Shown here: piece by piece, positions 45,389 to 54,971 of the stretch
How the letters are laid out: each line of letters opens with the position of its first letter
Numbering within the stretch: the stretch's first letter is position 1
Source of the DNA: Ignisphaera sp.
GTDB lineage: Archaea; Thermoproteota; Thermoprotei_A; Sulfolobales; Ignisphaeraceae
DNA length: 64,000 nucleotides
NCBI GenBank assembly: GCA_038831005.1
Contig: JAWBKZ010000006.1
Coordinates: forward strand, 1 to 64,000
Direction of reading: 5' to 3'
Made by a program: the position numbers and the translations under genes
The notes under the pieces: model-generated
The model's database searches: none
What the model was told of the DNA's origin: nothing
Seen by the model: the letters and a program-made list of their open reading frames with translations, nothing else

Positions 45389-46051
45389 ATGTCCAGTACA
45401 ATGAAGTTTAGATTGACTGGTAGAGAGAGATGGAGGCTTAAGAAATGGTATACGGTTATATCGCCACAAGTATTTGGCTCTCTACCAGTTACTTCAACAC
45501 CTAGTGATGAGCCCTGGAAACTACTTGGACGAGTTATCGAGATAACTCTATATGACTTAACTGGAGATATAACACAGGTACATGTTCATCTATATCTGCA
45601 GATATATAAAGTTGATCTAGAGAAAGAAGAGGCCTATACGATATTTAAAGGACATGAACTTGCTAGGGACTATGTCAGAAGTTTGACAAGGAGAAAAAGT
45701 AGCAAAATTGTGGCAATATTTAATGTTACAACCAAGGATGGGTATATAATTAGGCCTACTGTTGCAACATGGACTACATATAGATGTAACGCCAGTCAAA
45801 AACATAGTATAAGGAAAATAATGATGGAGCTTGTAACAAAGATAGCATCTGAAAAAACTTTTGATGAATTTATAAACGGTATGATTTTTGGAGATTTTGC
45901 TCAAGCAATATTCAATGAGGTTAAGAAGATATATCCAGTAAGAAAGGTTGAATTCGTTAAATCCAAGCTTTTAGCAGTAGCTACAGCCGAAGGTCCAAGG
46001 AAGGCCGTCATAATTCCTAAACCAAATGTTTTAGAAGCAGCATTTCTTTAA
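45389..46051 (+). CDS. rps3ae: 30S ribosomal protein S3ae
   Basis: The 220-residue product has RERWRLKKWYTVISPQVFG, GRVIEITLYDLTGDITQ, FKGHELARDYVRSLTRRKSSKI and PTVATWTTYRCNASQKHSIRKIM, all typical of S3ae. It is the last gene of the spt4-to-rps3ae cluster; a 370-base gap follows. Confidence 0.96.
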   Translation: MSSTMKFRLTGRERWRLKKWYTVISPQVFGSLPVTSTPSDEPWKLLGRVIEITLYDLTGDITQVHVHLYLQIYKVDLEKEEAYTIFKGHELARDYVRSLTRRKSSKIVAIFNVTTKDGYIIRPTVATWTTYRCNASQKHSIRKIMMELVTKIASEKTFDEFINGMIFGDFAQAIFNEVKKIYPVRKVEFVKSKLLAVATAEGPRKAVIIPKPNVLEAAFL

Positions 46052-46422
46052 AAGGATCTACCATCACGCTTAGATAAAGTTAAGATGAGAATAAATTATT
46101 TTACTGCATTCTTTCTTTGTTAGTTATGGTATTAGTCATCTAGAACATATGTTTCCCAATACATTGATACAATTAGTAACTGTTTAGAGTTATCCTTCAG
46201 CATAATGATGGATATCTAAGGTAATTGTAAAGGTGTGTATGATTACAGTTTGAATTCTACCTATATCCGCAAGTCACACGATTTAGGTAAAATAACGTAT
46301 CCTAGATCAATTGAAGTGATAGATCCTTGCTAGGGAGAATATGTTTTTAAACTTTTCATATAAGCTATTGTTTTCAGAATTTAATAGGAGGTTGTATGGA
46401 TTGTTAATATTGGGTGAAGGTT
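46052..46422. other. Intergenic stretch with a probable promoter only
   Basis: I see no gene here. Near the right end GTTTTTAAACTTTT (about 46348-46361) is a TATA-like element suited to the sugar-nucleotide transferase gene. A few ATGATGG-like words occur but without D boxes, so no box C/D RNA is called. Confidence 0.5.
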
Positions 46423-47673
46423 TTGATAGGTATTGTATTGGCTGCTGGGAAGGGTAAGAGATTATGTCCACTGACAGAAACACGTCCCAAGATTCTCCTT
46501 CCCATTCTTGGACAACCAGTTATATATAGGCATATTGATTTATTGAAGAAACTAGGTATTGATAAGGTAGTTGTTGTAGTATCTCATTTTAGAGAAAAGG
46601 TTGTGGAGGTTGTTAAGGATATAGCTAATGATATTGGTGTAGAAGTGGATTTTGTTGATCAGAAGGAGGAACTTGGTACAGGTCATGCAGTTAAGGTCGT
46701 TTTAAGGAAATATGAAGACGATGCTGTCATAAGTTATGGAGATATATACATTCAGCATACAAAGCTTCTTCCGAGTCTTATTGATGTTGTTAGACGTAAA
46801 GATAACTATATCGTAGGCGTGGAAGTCGGTGATATTTCTCGATATGGTAAGCTTATAGTTGATGGTGATAGAGTATTAGGTGTGATTGAGAAACCTTCTG
46901 AAGGTGGTAGAGGTTTAATTAATGCAGGTATATATGTTGTTAAGGGTAGTGTTCTTAAGCTTGTAGAAGAGATAGGATTATCTCCTAGGAGAGAATATGA
47001 ATTAACAGACCTAATATCTATAGCTAATGAAAAAGGGTATACGTTCAAGTTTATTAAAATTGAGAGTGAATGGTGGCAAGACATAGGATATCCATGGGAT
47101 TTCTTGAAGTCTGTTAAACTTGAGCTTTCAGACATCAGATCAAGAGTTATTAAGGGCGAGATAGATCATAGTGTAACTATTAAAGGAGCTGTAGTAGTAG
47201 ACGAGGGAGCAGTTGTTAAAGGATCTACCTATATAGAGGGACCCGTATACATAGGCAAAGATACTGTGATAGGACCTAATAGCTATCTAAGACCATATAC
47301 TTCAATAGAAAGAGGAAGCCATATAGGATTCTCTGTAGAGGTAAAAGAAAGTATAGTACTTGAGAAATCACATGCAGCTCATCTAACATACATAGGTGAT
47401 AGCATTATAGGAGAAAACGTGAATCTTGGAGCAGGAACACTAATTGCAAACCTAAGATTTGACGAAAAAACAGTTAAGGTATCTATCGATGGAATAAGAA
47501 TAGATACAGGTAGAAGGAAAATGGGTGCAATAATAGGGGGATACGTAAGAACAGGCGTAAACGTATCAATAATGCCGGGAGTAAAGATAGGCTCATACTC
47601 AATAATATATCCAGGCGTAACAGTATATAGAGATATTCCTCCAAACGCAATCGTAGATAGAGACTGGATATAG
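46423..47673 (+). CDS. GlmU-like sugar-1-phosphate nucleotidylyltransferase/acetyltransferase
   Basis: TTG at 46423 is chosen because GGGTGA lies five bases before it; the GTG at 46414 is part of that Shine-Dalgarno. The N-terminal domain (about 1-230) has the nucleotidyltransferase motif IVLAAGKGKRLCPLTETRPKILLP, QKEELGTGHAV and SYGDIYI. The C-terminal half is a left-handed beta-helix of hexapeptide repeats (IEGPVYIGKDTVIGPNSYLRPYTSI...). Archaeal proteins of this type make UDP-GlcNAc, UDP-GalNAc or dTDP-glucose; the exact sugar is not evident. Its product would feed glycosylation, for which the cis-prenyltransferase makes the lipid carrier. Confidence 0.88.
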   Translation: MIGIVLAAGKGKRLCPLTETRPKILLPILGQPVIYRHIDLLKKLGIDKVVVVVSHFREKVVEVVKDIANDIGVEVDFVDQKEELGTGHAVKVVLRKYEDDAVISYGDIYIQHTKLLPSLIDVVRRKDNYIVGVEVGDISRYGKLIVDGDRVLGVIEKPSEGGRGLINAGIYVVKGSVLKLVEEIGLSPRREYELTDLISIANEKGYTFKFIKIESEWWQDIGYPWDFLKSVKLELSDIRSRVIKGEIDHSVTIKGAVVVDEGAVVKGSTYIEGPVYIGKDTVIGPNSYLRPYTSIERGSHIGFSVEVKESIVLEKSHAAHLTYIGDSIIGENVNLGAGTLIANLRFDEKTVKVSIDGIRIDTGRRKMGAIIGGYVRTGVNVSIMPGVKIGSYSIIYPGVTVYRDIPPNAIVDRDWI

Positions 47674-47723
47674 CTTAAAACCATGATAGCTTATTTAGTT
47701 AGACAAAATGAGTTATCCTTATG

Positions 47724-47802
47724 GCGGCGGTCGTCTAGCCTGGTCTAGGACGCCGGCCTGCCAAGCCGGAGATCCCGGGTTCAAATCCCGGCCGCCGCAC
47801 CA
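47724..47802 (+). tRNA. tRNA-Gly (anticodon GCC)
   Basis: The sequence begins GCGGCGGUCGUCUAG and folds with a 7-bp acceptor (GCGGCGG/CCGCCGC), an anticodon stem CCGGC/GCCGG with loop CUGCCAA (anticodon GCC) and a T arm with UUCAAAU. Discriminator A and an encoded CCA complete it at 47802. No intron. It is followed by a gene-poor kilobase. Confidence 0.96.
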
Positions 47803-48812
47803 AATAATTAGTTCTCAACTCATTTAAATAGCGTCTGAAGATACATCGAATACAATGTCTATAGACCATATACTTGTGTTCACAATATATCGGAGTCTAT
47901 ATGGCTTAAACTAGTTCTATCAATAAGGAGAAGCCGACACCAATATAACTACTACATCTGGATATATAGTACGTTAAAACATAAAGGTATATATGTCTAT
48001 GCTAGAGTAGTTTTTAGAGCTGGTATAAAGAATGATGAGAGGAAGACATTTGTCAGAAAGCCTATTGTCTACTAATTTTCGAATATAGAGCATATAGGTT
48101 ATGTTAATCTTCTCAATAGACGTCATTAGCTTTAGCTTAATCTCTTTATCTCTACGTATCTTCAGGATAAACATTCTATTCTCAAGGAAGTCTATAATTG
48201 TGCTGATCTATCGCTACAACGTAGACTTAGCTTTATAGAGGTATAATTCCTAATATTACTGATAATGAAATATGTATGTAGTTTATGAAGTCTTTCAGCA
48301 GTAGATGTGAAAGAATGTATATGGTTGAAAACATCTAAGAAATTCGAGAGTACAGCAAGTTTCCTATATAGAGATAGAAATACCTCGTATAGAGACATTT
48401 TAATTGACGCTACTGACGATAGTAACATGTATGCATAACAAATCATAAATAGTAACAATACCGAACAACAAAAGTGTATGTATTCAAAATAAATAAGGAG
48501 TCAACTAGAAACAAATCATTATGTTGTTATTTATATGATGATATATACTTTTTGATAATTCATATACCGTTGTCGATTAATATTACAGTACAGTATAGAA
48601 TATAGATTGCCGAGATCTTCCACTAATCCACATTCATATCATTTTATACAGGTACAATATAATCTACATAGTTGTGCTATTCACAATCTTTATTCAAGTA
48701 TAGTAGTAGAGGATCTTTAGTTTAAGGTGTCACCTCACAGCTACTATGAATATTCCAAGAATGTATAAATGGTTTGATAATTATAAGTATTGAATTAATT
48801 ATATCTATCATT
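47803..48812. other. Gene-poor stretch with coding remnants
   Basis: No intact gene is seen. Two protein-like fragments on the plus strand suggest a decayed region. At 47839-48075 a 78-codon open stretch without a start codon reads SIWLKLVLSIRRSRHQ, then YNYYIWIYSTLKHKG, then YARVVFRAGIKNDERKTFVRKP. At 48289-48438 a second stretch reads CIWLKTSKKFESTASFLYRD. I recognise neither. Position directly after the 3' end of tRNA-Gly raises the possibility of an old integration, but no tRNA duplication is present in the window to support it. Confidence 0.4.
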
Positions 48813-50030
48813 TCAGTACATTCTACCTGTTAGTATTCTCGATAGTAGGGACATGAGTTTCTTGATGGCCTCTGGCGAGAGGCCTTCGCTTTCCAGATGC
48901 TCTCTCAGATCTATCGTTTTAGCGTACAGATCTTCTGTATTGGACGTAGCTGTCTTTGTCTTTTCTGTGAATTCTGTTATAATTTTCTGTGCATCCGTTA
49001 TTGTTAGATTTTTGTACAGATCCTTGACTATCATGGATGCCATCTTAACTAGGTTGACTTCGCGGTAGATAGTTGCATCTATAGCTGGTTCAGAGGTTGT
49101 TTGGTTCGATAGGCATGGAATGGATAGAGTTATTGGCGGTAATTCTCTATGTTCTGAATCTATATCTGTATACTCTATGGATATGGTTGCCAAATAAATG
49201 TTGCCAGACCTTTGTGGAGGGACGACTACTTCTCCAGCTATATCTATACGATCATATGTATAGATATCTCCAACAGATATTTCTAACCCGTTTTCTGTAG
49301 GTTTCAATGACCTGTTGTATATATAGATGGAGCTTGTAGGTGTACTCTTTACATACATTTTGACGTTTTTTGCACATATATTTCTGTATCTGTGTGCAAG
49401 TTTCTCTACAACTGGAATAAGCTTATCGGCATCATCTAGAACCTCTAGAACACCTTTAGTAGATGTTGCGATATCCATTAGCAGCTTATCGTTGCAGTCA
49501 TCACCAACACATACGATAACAGATGCAGAAACATGTTCCCCCAATCTTCTAGCTATATCTATTATCTTCGAGCTACTTCTTGTACCAGTCGTCGGAATAC
49601 CATCTGTTATAACTATAAGCTTATGCGAATTTATACCTTCACTCCTCATGTTCAAGTAGTTGCTGTATACATGTTTGAGAAGACCATAGATATTGGTTCC
49701 GCCACCGAGCCTTATATCTAATACAGATGACAAAGCCTTGTTGTATTCAGATACTCTTCCACTATAAACAAGTTTTGTTCTATCATTGAAACTGTATATA
49801 TTTATGTAGTCGGTTGATGGTAGATTCTTGAGCATCTTTAAGACAGCCTCTTTGGCTCTGAATATCTTTGCTCCATCCATAGACCAGCTAGCATCTATAG
49901 CAACACTATAGAGAGAAGATGTTGAAGCAAACTTTTCGCTACATCTAAACCTAATGAGAAACGGTACAGCTTCACTCTTATCCTCAACTATATAGTGTCT
50001 ACCTAATCTAGACTCAACAGATACAGGCAC
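48813..50030 (-). CDS. von Willebrand factor A-domain protein
   Basis: The 405-residue protein starts at GTG 50030. The VWA domain (about residues 38-215) has the MIDAS motif VAIDASWSMDG, the later Thr in LGGGTNIY and the Asp in VITDGIPTTGT, so metal binding looks intact. A beta-rich domain follows (about 220-320, IYIYNRSLKPTENGLEISVGDIYTYDRIDI...), then a helical C-terminal segment. There is no signal peptide or membrane span, so it is probably cytoplasmic. No MoxR ATPase neighbour is present in the window, which leaves its role open. Confidence 0.88.
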   Translation of the reverse strand: MPVSVESRLGRHYIVEDKSEAVPFLIRFRCSEKFASTSSLYSVAIDASWSMDGAKIFRAKEAVLKMLKNLPSTDYINIYSFNDRTKLVYSGRVSEYNKALSSVLDIRLGGGTNIYGLLKHVYSNYLNMRSEGINSHKLIVITDGIPTTGTRSSSKIIDIARRLGEHVSASVIVCVGDDCNDKLLMDIATSTKGVLEVLDDADKLIPVVEKLAHRYRNICAKNVKMYVKSTPTSSIYIYNRSLKPTENGLEISVGDIYTYDRIDIAGEVVVPPQRSGNIYLATISIEYTDIDSEHRELPPITLSIPCLSNQTTSEPAIDATIYREVNLVKMASMIVKDLYKNLTITDAQKIITEFTEKTKTATSNTEDLYAKTIDLREHLESEGLSPEAIKKLMSLLSRILTGRMY

Positions 50031-50601
50031 ACAAACACCAGTAATACTCTGGTACCCAGAAGGTTAATAAATGTGTCACAAACAGTAAAAATAATTCATA
50101 CAATATATAGAATACAGAAATCTTTTCGAATCCTTTCATTCAACAGGAGTATATTAATCATGAAGTCATCGAGCGCTACATCAACAAACATTACAGATAT
50201 ACACCGGGGTAGTAGCTTGATAAACTCTTTAATGTAACCCCTTTCAATGATTGTAGCTACTACTGAGGCTGATGTTGTTAGAGAAGGTGGATTTGATCAC
50301 CTACATCAGCATCGGGACGATTAAGAATCCGTTGATGAGCCTTAGGACTGACAAGTTCTTCGAGAAATGTAGCTACAATGTGAAGCTAGTGGAGTAATTC
50401 TGTCATACTCTGCTATCTCTTTATTTTCTTCTAACTCTTTATATAGATTATTACACCAAAGGTAATAGAGATACGTTTTCCATAACATAGTTCTATAGTT
50501 CTCTAATTAAATAGTGCTAAACTATGTATTGATAATAAGACATATCGTGTTTATTTATCTACACCTCGTTTTTTCTACCCATATTGTTTTCCTGAAGAGA
50601 G
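50031..50601. other. Intergenic stretch with a short coding remnant
   Basis: Most of this is AT-rich and featureless. At 50272-50397 (plus) a 41-codon frame reads LLEKVDLITYISIGTIKNPL, then MSLRTDKFFEKCSYNVKLVE. An overlapping frame just upstream (from 50248) reads MIVATTEADVVREGG, so the two may be one frameshifted gene end. The fragment is richer in G and C than its surroundings. I do not recognise the family. Confidence 0.35.
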
Positions 50602-51423
50602 CTACTCTATGTTTAGTGTGTTTCTGAACCATACATCTATTTGTGGAAACGGTATCTCTATACCAGCATCACTTAACGCTTTTTTCATTCTCCACAAAAG
50701 ATCCTTCATAGTATCGTAAGCTACTTGTGGTGGCGTCCAAACTCTTACGGTTATCTCTATACCGCTTTGATCGAGATTTGAGACAAAGATATCTGGAGCT
50801 GGGTTTACAAGTACATATGGATGTTCATCTAATACGTTCTTTATTATTCTGTACGCTTTTTCAGCATCATCTTTGTACGATATCGAGAGCTTGAACTCTA
50901 TTCTTCTAGCTACAGCTTTGCTAAAATTCTTTGTAACACCGCTAATTATTTGTGTATTAGCTACACTGATGATGATGCCATCGAAAGTTCTTATACGTGT
51001 AAAGATAGGAGATACTTCTGTTACCTCACCTGCATTATTTGCTACTTCAACAATTTCACCAACATTTATCGTCTTTTCAATCATTAGATAGAGTCCTGCA
51101 AAAAGGTTCGATAAAAGTGGTTGAAGAGCTACACCAATAACTATACCAGCAAAACCTCCAGCCAATGCAAATCCCGTAACATCTATACCGGTAATTCCGA
51201 GAGCTACTACAACAACTGTAAACAACAATACATAGTATATAGCCCTACTTACATTAGAGGCAATAGCTTTTGATGTTCTAGCTGAAAGAAACTTTAAGAA
51301 TGTTCTTCTGATTATGATACTAATCACTACTCCAACAACTACTATAGATACAAATACAATAACTCTGTATACAACTTCACTATTCAAAAGCGATATATTC
51401 TTGGCAACGTCCTCCAAGCTCAT
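50602..51423 (-). CDS. mscS: Small-conductance mechanosensitive channel (MscS)
   Basis: The protein (273 aa) has three N-terminal membrane segments (VYRVIVFVSIVVVGVVISIII; AIYYVLLFTVVVVALGITG; the pore helix FALAGGFAGIVIGVALQPLLSNLFAG), followed by the beta domain (INVGEIVEVANNAGEVTEVSPIFTRIRTFDGIIISVANTQI) and the alpha/beta C-terminal domain. The pore helix has the Gly/Ala pattern of MscS. It relieves osmotic pressure. The ATG at 51423 overlaps the upstream stop as TGATG, with GGGGAT upstream, so the pair is coupled. Confidence 0.95.
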   Translation of the reverse strand: MSLEDVAKNISLLNSEVVYRVIVFVSIVVVGVVISIIIRRTFLKFLSARTSKAIASNVSRAIYYVLLFTVVVVALGITGIDVTGFALAGGFAGIVIGVALQPLLSNLFAGLYLMIEKTINVGEIVEVANNAGEVTEVSPIFTRIRTFDGIIISVANTQIISGVTKNFSKAVARRIEFKLSISYKDDAEKAYRIIKNVLDEHPYVLVNPAPDIFVSNLDQSGIEITVRVWTPPQVAYDTMKDLLWRMKKALSDAGIEIPFPQIDVWFRNTLNIE

Positions 51424-52145
51424 CAATATCCCCACAACATATCGCTTCTAAAACTAATTAAAGGTGATTTAACTTCTTCTGGCTCATCTATAGCTCTATA
51501 CCCAGATTCTATAGGTTCTTTCTCATACTCTACAATAGCTGTTGAAGAGCTACTGATAGTTACTATAACACGTTGGGTACAGCATCTCCAGCTACCATAT
51601 TCATAAAATATGGATAGAGGTGAGGAATCTAGAAGAAGTTTGGATAAGATAGCAAATCTATCTAATTTATTCCTTACCTCTAGATATGATAAACAAAAAC
51701 CCAAGTCTGTTTCTCTAGGTTTCTCTAGAAAAACATCCGTTTTACAGTACCTAGCAATAAGCCCGCTCATGTCTCCGTACCTAGATGGTGGACCATAGAG
51801 AGTATATTTATAGAGTTTATGTAGAGGAACTATATCTATAATTACAAAAGAGCTACCACTATAGCTATAGACAGCCACATCAATTGGTAAATAGAAGTAG
51901 AGAGACAGGTTATCCATTGGTGGAACATAGATAGGTCTAAAGAATTCACATAAGATATGCCTTGTGATAAATCTTGGATAGTAGATGGGATACATAGGTA
52001 ATAGCTTTAATACACCTTTTGTTATCACCTCTTTCTCAATCACCTCATTTCTATATCTTCTATACAGCACATTATCTCCTAGAACATCAACATTAACCCT
52101 ATACATACCCACTATAATAGGGGGCGCTATCTCTCTTCCAAACAT
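51423..52145 (-). CDS. Hypothetical protein coupled to mscS (possibly DUF432)
   Basis: A 240-residue beta-rich protein starting MFGREIAPPIIVGMYRVNVDVLGDNVLYRR, with an aromatic central part (LSLYFYLPIDVAVYSYSGSSFVIIDIVPLHKLYKYTLYGPPSRYGDMSGLIARYC) and no membrane span. Genes of this kind stand beside mscS in other archaea and I connect them, from memory and without certainty, with DUF432. The TGATG overlap with mscS implies a shared role, perhaps in channel regulation. Confidence 0.55.
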   Translation of the reverse strand: MFGREIAPPIIVGMYRVNVDVLGDNVLYRRYRNEVIEKEVITKGVLKLLPMYPIYYPRFITRHILCEFFRPIYVPPMDNLSLYFYLPIDVAVYSYSGSSFVIIDIVPLHKLYKYTLYGPPSRYGDMSGLIARYCKTDVFLEKPRETDLGFCLSYLEVRNKLDRFAILSKLLLDSSPLSIFYEYGSWRCCTQRVIVTISSSSTAIVEYEKEPIESGYRAIDEPEEVKSPLISFRSDMLWGY

Positions 52146-52339
52146 CTATAGATCACTAAAAGCACTCAAAGCTACACCTATTAAAAATGGTTGACATCAA
52201 TGCATTTATCTAAGGTTTGCGATAACAGCTCAATTTCATTAACATCATGCGTTTCGATAAAGAGATCCCAAATATTTTCCATAACATTAGTTATTGTTCA
52301 AGAACTTAAGTATACTTTGATTACGCTAGCTATTGTCTT

Positions 52340-53095
52340 CTAGTAGTTTAGGATTTCTAGGTATTCCGTTTTATCCGGTATTCCAGCTTCTTTAAATGCT
52401 TTCCTTCTATTGATGCAGCTTTCGCATGTGCCACAATGTTTTTCAAGTCCTTTATAACAGCTCCATGTCCTATAAACTAGGTCACCAACAATATTGTGGC
52501 ATAATTTCAAGAGCTTACTTTTCTTTAACAGAGCTATACTTGGTGTCCATACCTCAATACTCCTTCTATCTCTGAAGTGGCATATCTTTAATGCTGATTC
52601 TATTGAGAGGAAGCATTCTGGTGAGCAATCAGGATATTTTGGCTCGCCAGTATCTTTTCGTGGCTCTACATCGCTATACTGGCTACCCAAAACCACCACA
52701 GCTTTATCGCATACCTCCTGCTCCAGTAATGTATAGGCATAAGCTGCAGCCATTGTAAGCATAACGATATTCCTGATCGGCACAACTACGGTTCTCTCAT
52801 ATTCACTCTCTACATCTATAGCTTCATCCACTAGCTGAGTACCTTTCCAAATCTTTTTCATAAACGATATATCCAGAACCAATAAATCTACAACCCTTCC
52901 CCACCTTCTATCAACAGCAATACTATTCAATTCATTAACAATTTCTTTAACAGTATCTAGCTCTCTTCTAGAAGCCTTGTGACCATAATCAAAAAACACA
53001 ACAGATGCATCATAACCTTTACTAAGCCAGTAAACCAGCGAACATGTGCTATCTATTCCACCACTAACTATAGCAACAACTCTTGTTCTAACCAT
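52340..53095 (-). CDS. queC: 7-cyano-7-deazaguanine synthase QueC
   Basis: QueC makes preQ0 from 7-carboxy-7-deazaguanine, a step toward archaeosine in tRNA. The 251-residue protein has the PP-loop VSGGIDST, FFDYGHKASRRELD, VVPIRNIVML and the zinc site CYKGLEKHCGTCESC. It lies 101 bases downstream of queE on the same strand. Confidence 0.96.
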   Translation of the reverse strand: MVRTRVVAIVSGGIDSTCSLVYWLSKGYDASVVFFDYGHKASRRELDTVKEIVNELNSIAVDRRWGRVVDLLVLDISFMKKIWKGTQLVDEAIDVESEYERTVVVPIRNIVMLTMAAAYAYTLLEQEVCDKAVVVLGSQYSDVEPRKDTGEPKYPDCSPECFLSIESALKICHFRDRRSIEVWTPSIALLKKSKLLKLCHNIVGDLVYRTWSCYKGLEKHCGTCESCINRRKAFKEAGIPDKTEYLEILNY

Positions 53096-53196
53096 ATATC
53101 ACCACCTCATTATCCATATCACCGCACTATCTATGCTAGAGGTTTTCAGCAAATATGAAACTATAAAACATCTAGTGGTTTAAATAAATAAGCCTT

Positions 53197-53820
53197 TTAC
53201 CTTATTCCTATAACTTTATGAAGCTGGGGTAACACTCTATATGGAAGACCATGTTTAAGTACATAGTCGACAAGCTCTGTATAGCTTATTGTGTAACTAT
53301 TTGGTTGTACAGATAATCTATCTAATGGAACGTATCTTGGTACATATTTTATCAATTCATGAAAATCTCTCTCAGGATCTGTGATCACGAATTTAATCCA
53401 TAGTCTATCTACAGATATTTTCTTCAACTTCATACCTGGATAGTCTGGATTAAACGATGGTAGTTTTGGTGATGCTATAACCAGGTCAACTATTTCCCTA
53501 ATAACATTGGAGAGCTCTATAGAGGCGTTGGTCTCTATCGCCACTCTAAATCCAAGGCTCTTTAGTTCAATTACTAACTTATCGAGTTCCGATAATTGTA
53601 GTAGAGGCTCTCCACCAGTTATTGTAACCCATCTAGCTTCAGATTCTATAGCTTCTTTCACGATACTATCGATACTTATCTCTTCTCCCTCATTCCATGC
53701 ATACTTGGTATCGCAATACCTGCAACGTAAATTACAGCCAGAAAGCCTTATAAAAAAGCATGGAACACCTATCAGCATACCCTCGCCTTGGATAGACTTA
53801 AACATCTCAGCTATCCTTAT
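53197..53820 (-). CDS. queE: 7-carboxy-7-deazaguanine synthase QueE, apparent AUA start
   Basis: QueE is a radical-SAM enzyme that contracts the ring of carboxytetrahydropterin. Motifs are EMFKSIQGEG, FIRLSGCNLRCRYCDTKYAW (the CxxxCxxC cluster site) and TITGGEPLLQ. The first ATG (53805) falls inside the first beta strand; QueE proteins have five to eight residues before EMF. Upstream in frame, ATA at 53820 gives (M)RIAEMFKSIQGEG. This ATA overlaps the queD stop (ATAA) and stands 8 bases after GAGGTG. I take it as the likely start, with ATG 53805 as the alternative. Confidence 0.93.
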   Translation of the reverse strand: MRIAEMFKSIQGEGMLIGVPCFFIRLSGCNLRCRYCDTKYAWNEGEEISIDSIVKEAIESEARWVTITGGEPLLQLSELDKLVIELKSLGFRVAIETNASIELSNVIREIVDLVIASPKLPSFNPDYPGMKLKKISVDRLWIKFVITDPERDFHELIKYVPRYVPLDRLSVQPNSYTISYTELVDYVLKHGLPYRVLPQLHKVIGIR

Positions 53821-54191
53821 GGATACTCCACCTCAACCCAGCTAGTTGGAGTCTCATAAATTCTAACCTTTATACCTAGGAACTTGATCCCAAGAGCTTT
53901 TAATGATGTACAGATATGTTCAAGTATATATACAGCTATAAGCTCAGAGGTCACATTCTTATCTTTAAATACCTCATTGAGATAGGTGTGATCTAGTACT
54001 TCAATTACATCTCTAACAATTTTTCTAAGCACAATAATGTCTACAACCATATTCATTTCATTCAATGAATTCGATTCAACTTCAACATCAACTATGTAGG
54101 TATGTCCATGCAGATTCCTACAAGGTCCCTGATGATCCTCTATTCTATGAGCAGCTGATAAATACTCTCTAATACCAACTCTATATCTCAT
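53817..54191 (-). CDS. queD: 6-carboxytetrahydropterin synthase QueD (PTPS family)
   Basis: The 124-residue protein has zinc ligands His15, His28 and His30 and the catalytic Cys24 in AAHRIEDHQGPCRNLHGHTY, then LDHTYLNE and RIYETPTSWVEVEYP. It converts dihydroneopterin triphosphate to carboxytetrahydropterin, the QueE substrate. It is the first gene of queD-queE-queC, which together yield preQ0 for archaeosine. Confidence 0.95.
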   Translation of the reverse strand: MRYRVGIREYLSAAHRIEDHQGPCRNLHGHTYIVDVEVESNSLNEMNMVVDIIVLRKIVRDVIEVLDHTYLNEVFKDKNVTSELIAVYILEHICTSLKALGIKFLGIKVRIYETPTSWVEVEYP

Positions 54192-54971
54192 AAACCATTA
54201 CCTCGTAAATGTTTACATAGTTTTAACCAGATCTTATGGCTCAGATATTATACTCATGACTTCAATATCTCTAGCACCAATAATAGGTATTCCTAAACCT
54301 AGAAACAAAATAAAAATTCGATAATAAACCAATAAGCAAATAGTTTATAAATCATAGACCTTACACTCTTGGTAAACCTAGTGCATTGGTATCAGTAGAC
54401 CAGATAATTAAAAATAATTAACTAGAGTCTAAGGTGTTTATGATTAGAGTTAGCTTAGTTATTCCTCATATAACATTATTTATCGAGTTACAGGCAGTAA
54501 TACTATATCTATATCTATGCTTATCTCTTCAATATTTTAACCTTAAAATTTATCTTGATAGTTATAGCTAATTAATTGTGCATAAACATTTAAACAACGT
54601 TTTGATTTACCTTTCTTAATCGTTAAACCCATTACATAGTGATGGTTACTAAGATAATTTCCGAGTTGATACATTTAATTCATTTTTCTAGGTAACACAC
54701 TTCAGTAACATTATTATTTCAACAAGTAGAAGTTTGGCGAAAAATAAAGAATGATTGTATCTTACTCGATATTTAGAGCTATGTTAGAGTAGACATAGAC
54801 ATATGGATCTCAAGACTGGAGTCTATAGTTATATCTAGTAATCAAGGTCTATTAATTGTAAATTACAATTTAAATTATTCGTTGCTATAGGTCATGAGAA
54901 GACAGGCTTAAGCCTAGACCAAACATAATATAAATATATAAAAATAAAAAATAGATAATGCATTCATAATG
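54192..54971. other. Gene-free AT-rich stretch
   Basis: I see no gene, tRNA, box C/D motif or notable repeat in these 780 bases on either strand. The left end contains the queD promoter region and the right end is the 3' flank of the cellulase gene, with AT-rich runs (about 54928-54960) that could serve as a termination region. Confidence 0.5.

Noticed and set aside
50272-50397. Short intact gene
   Set aside because: Only 41 codons, no ribosome-binding site, and a protein-like overlapping frame just upstream suggests a frameshifted remnant.
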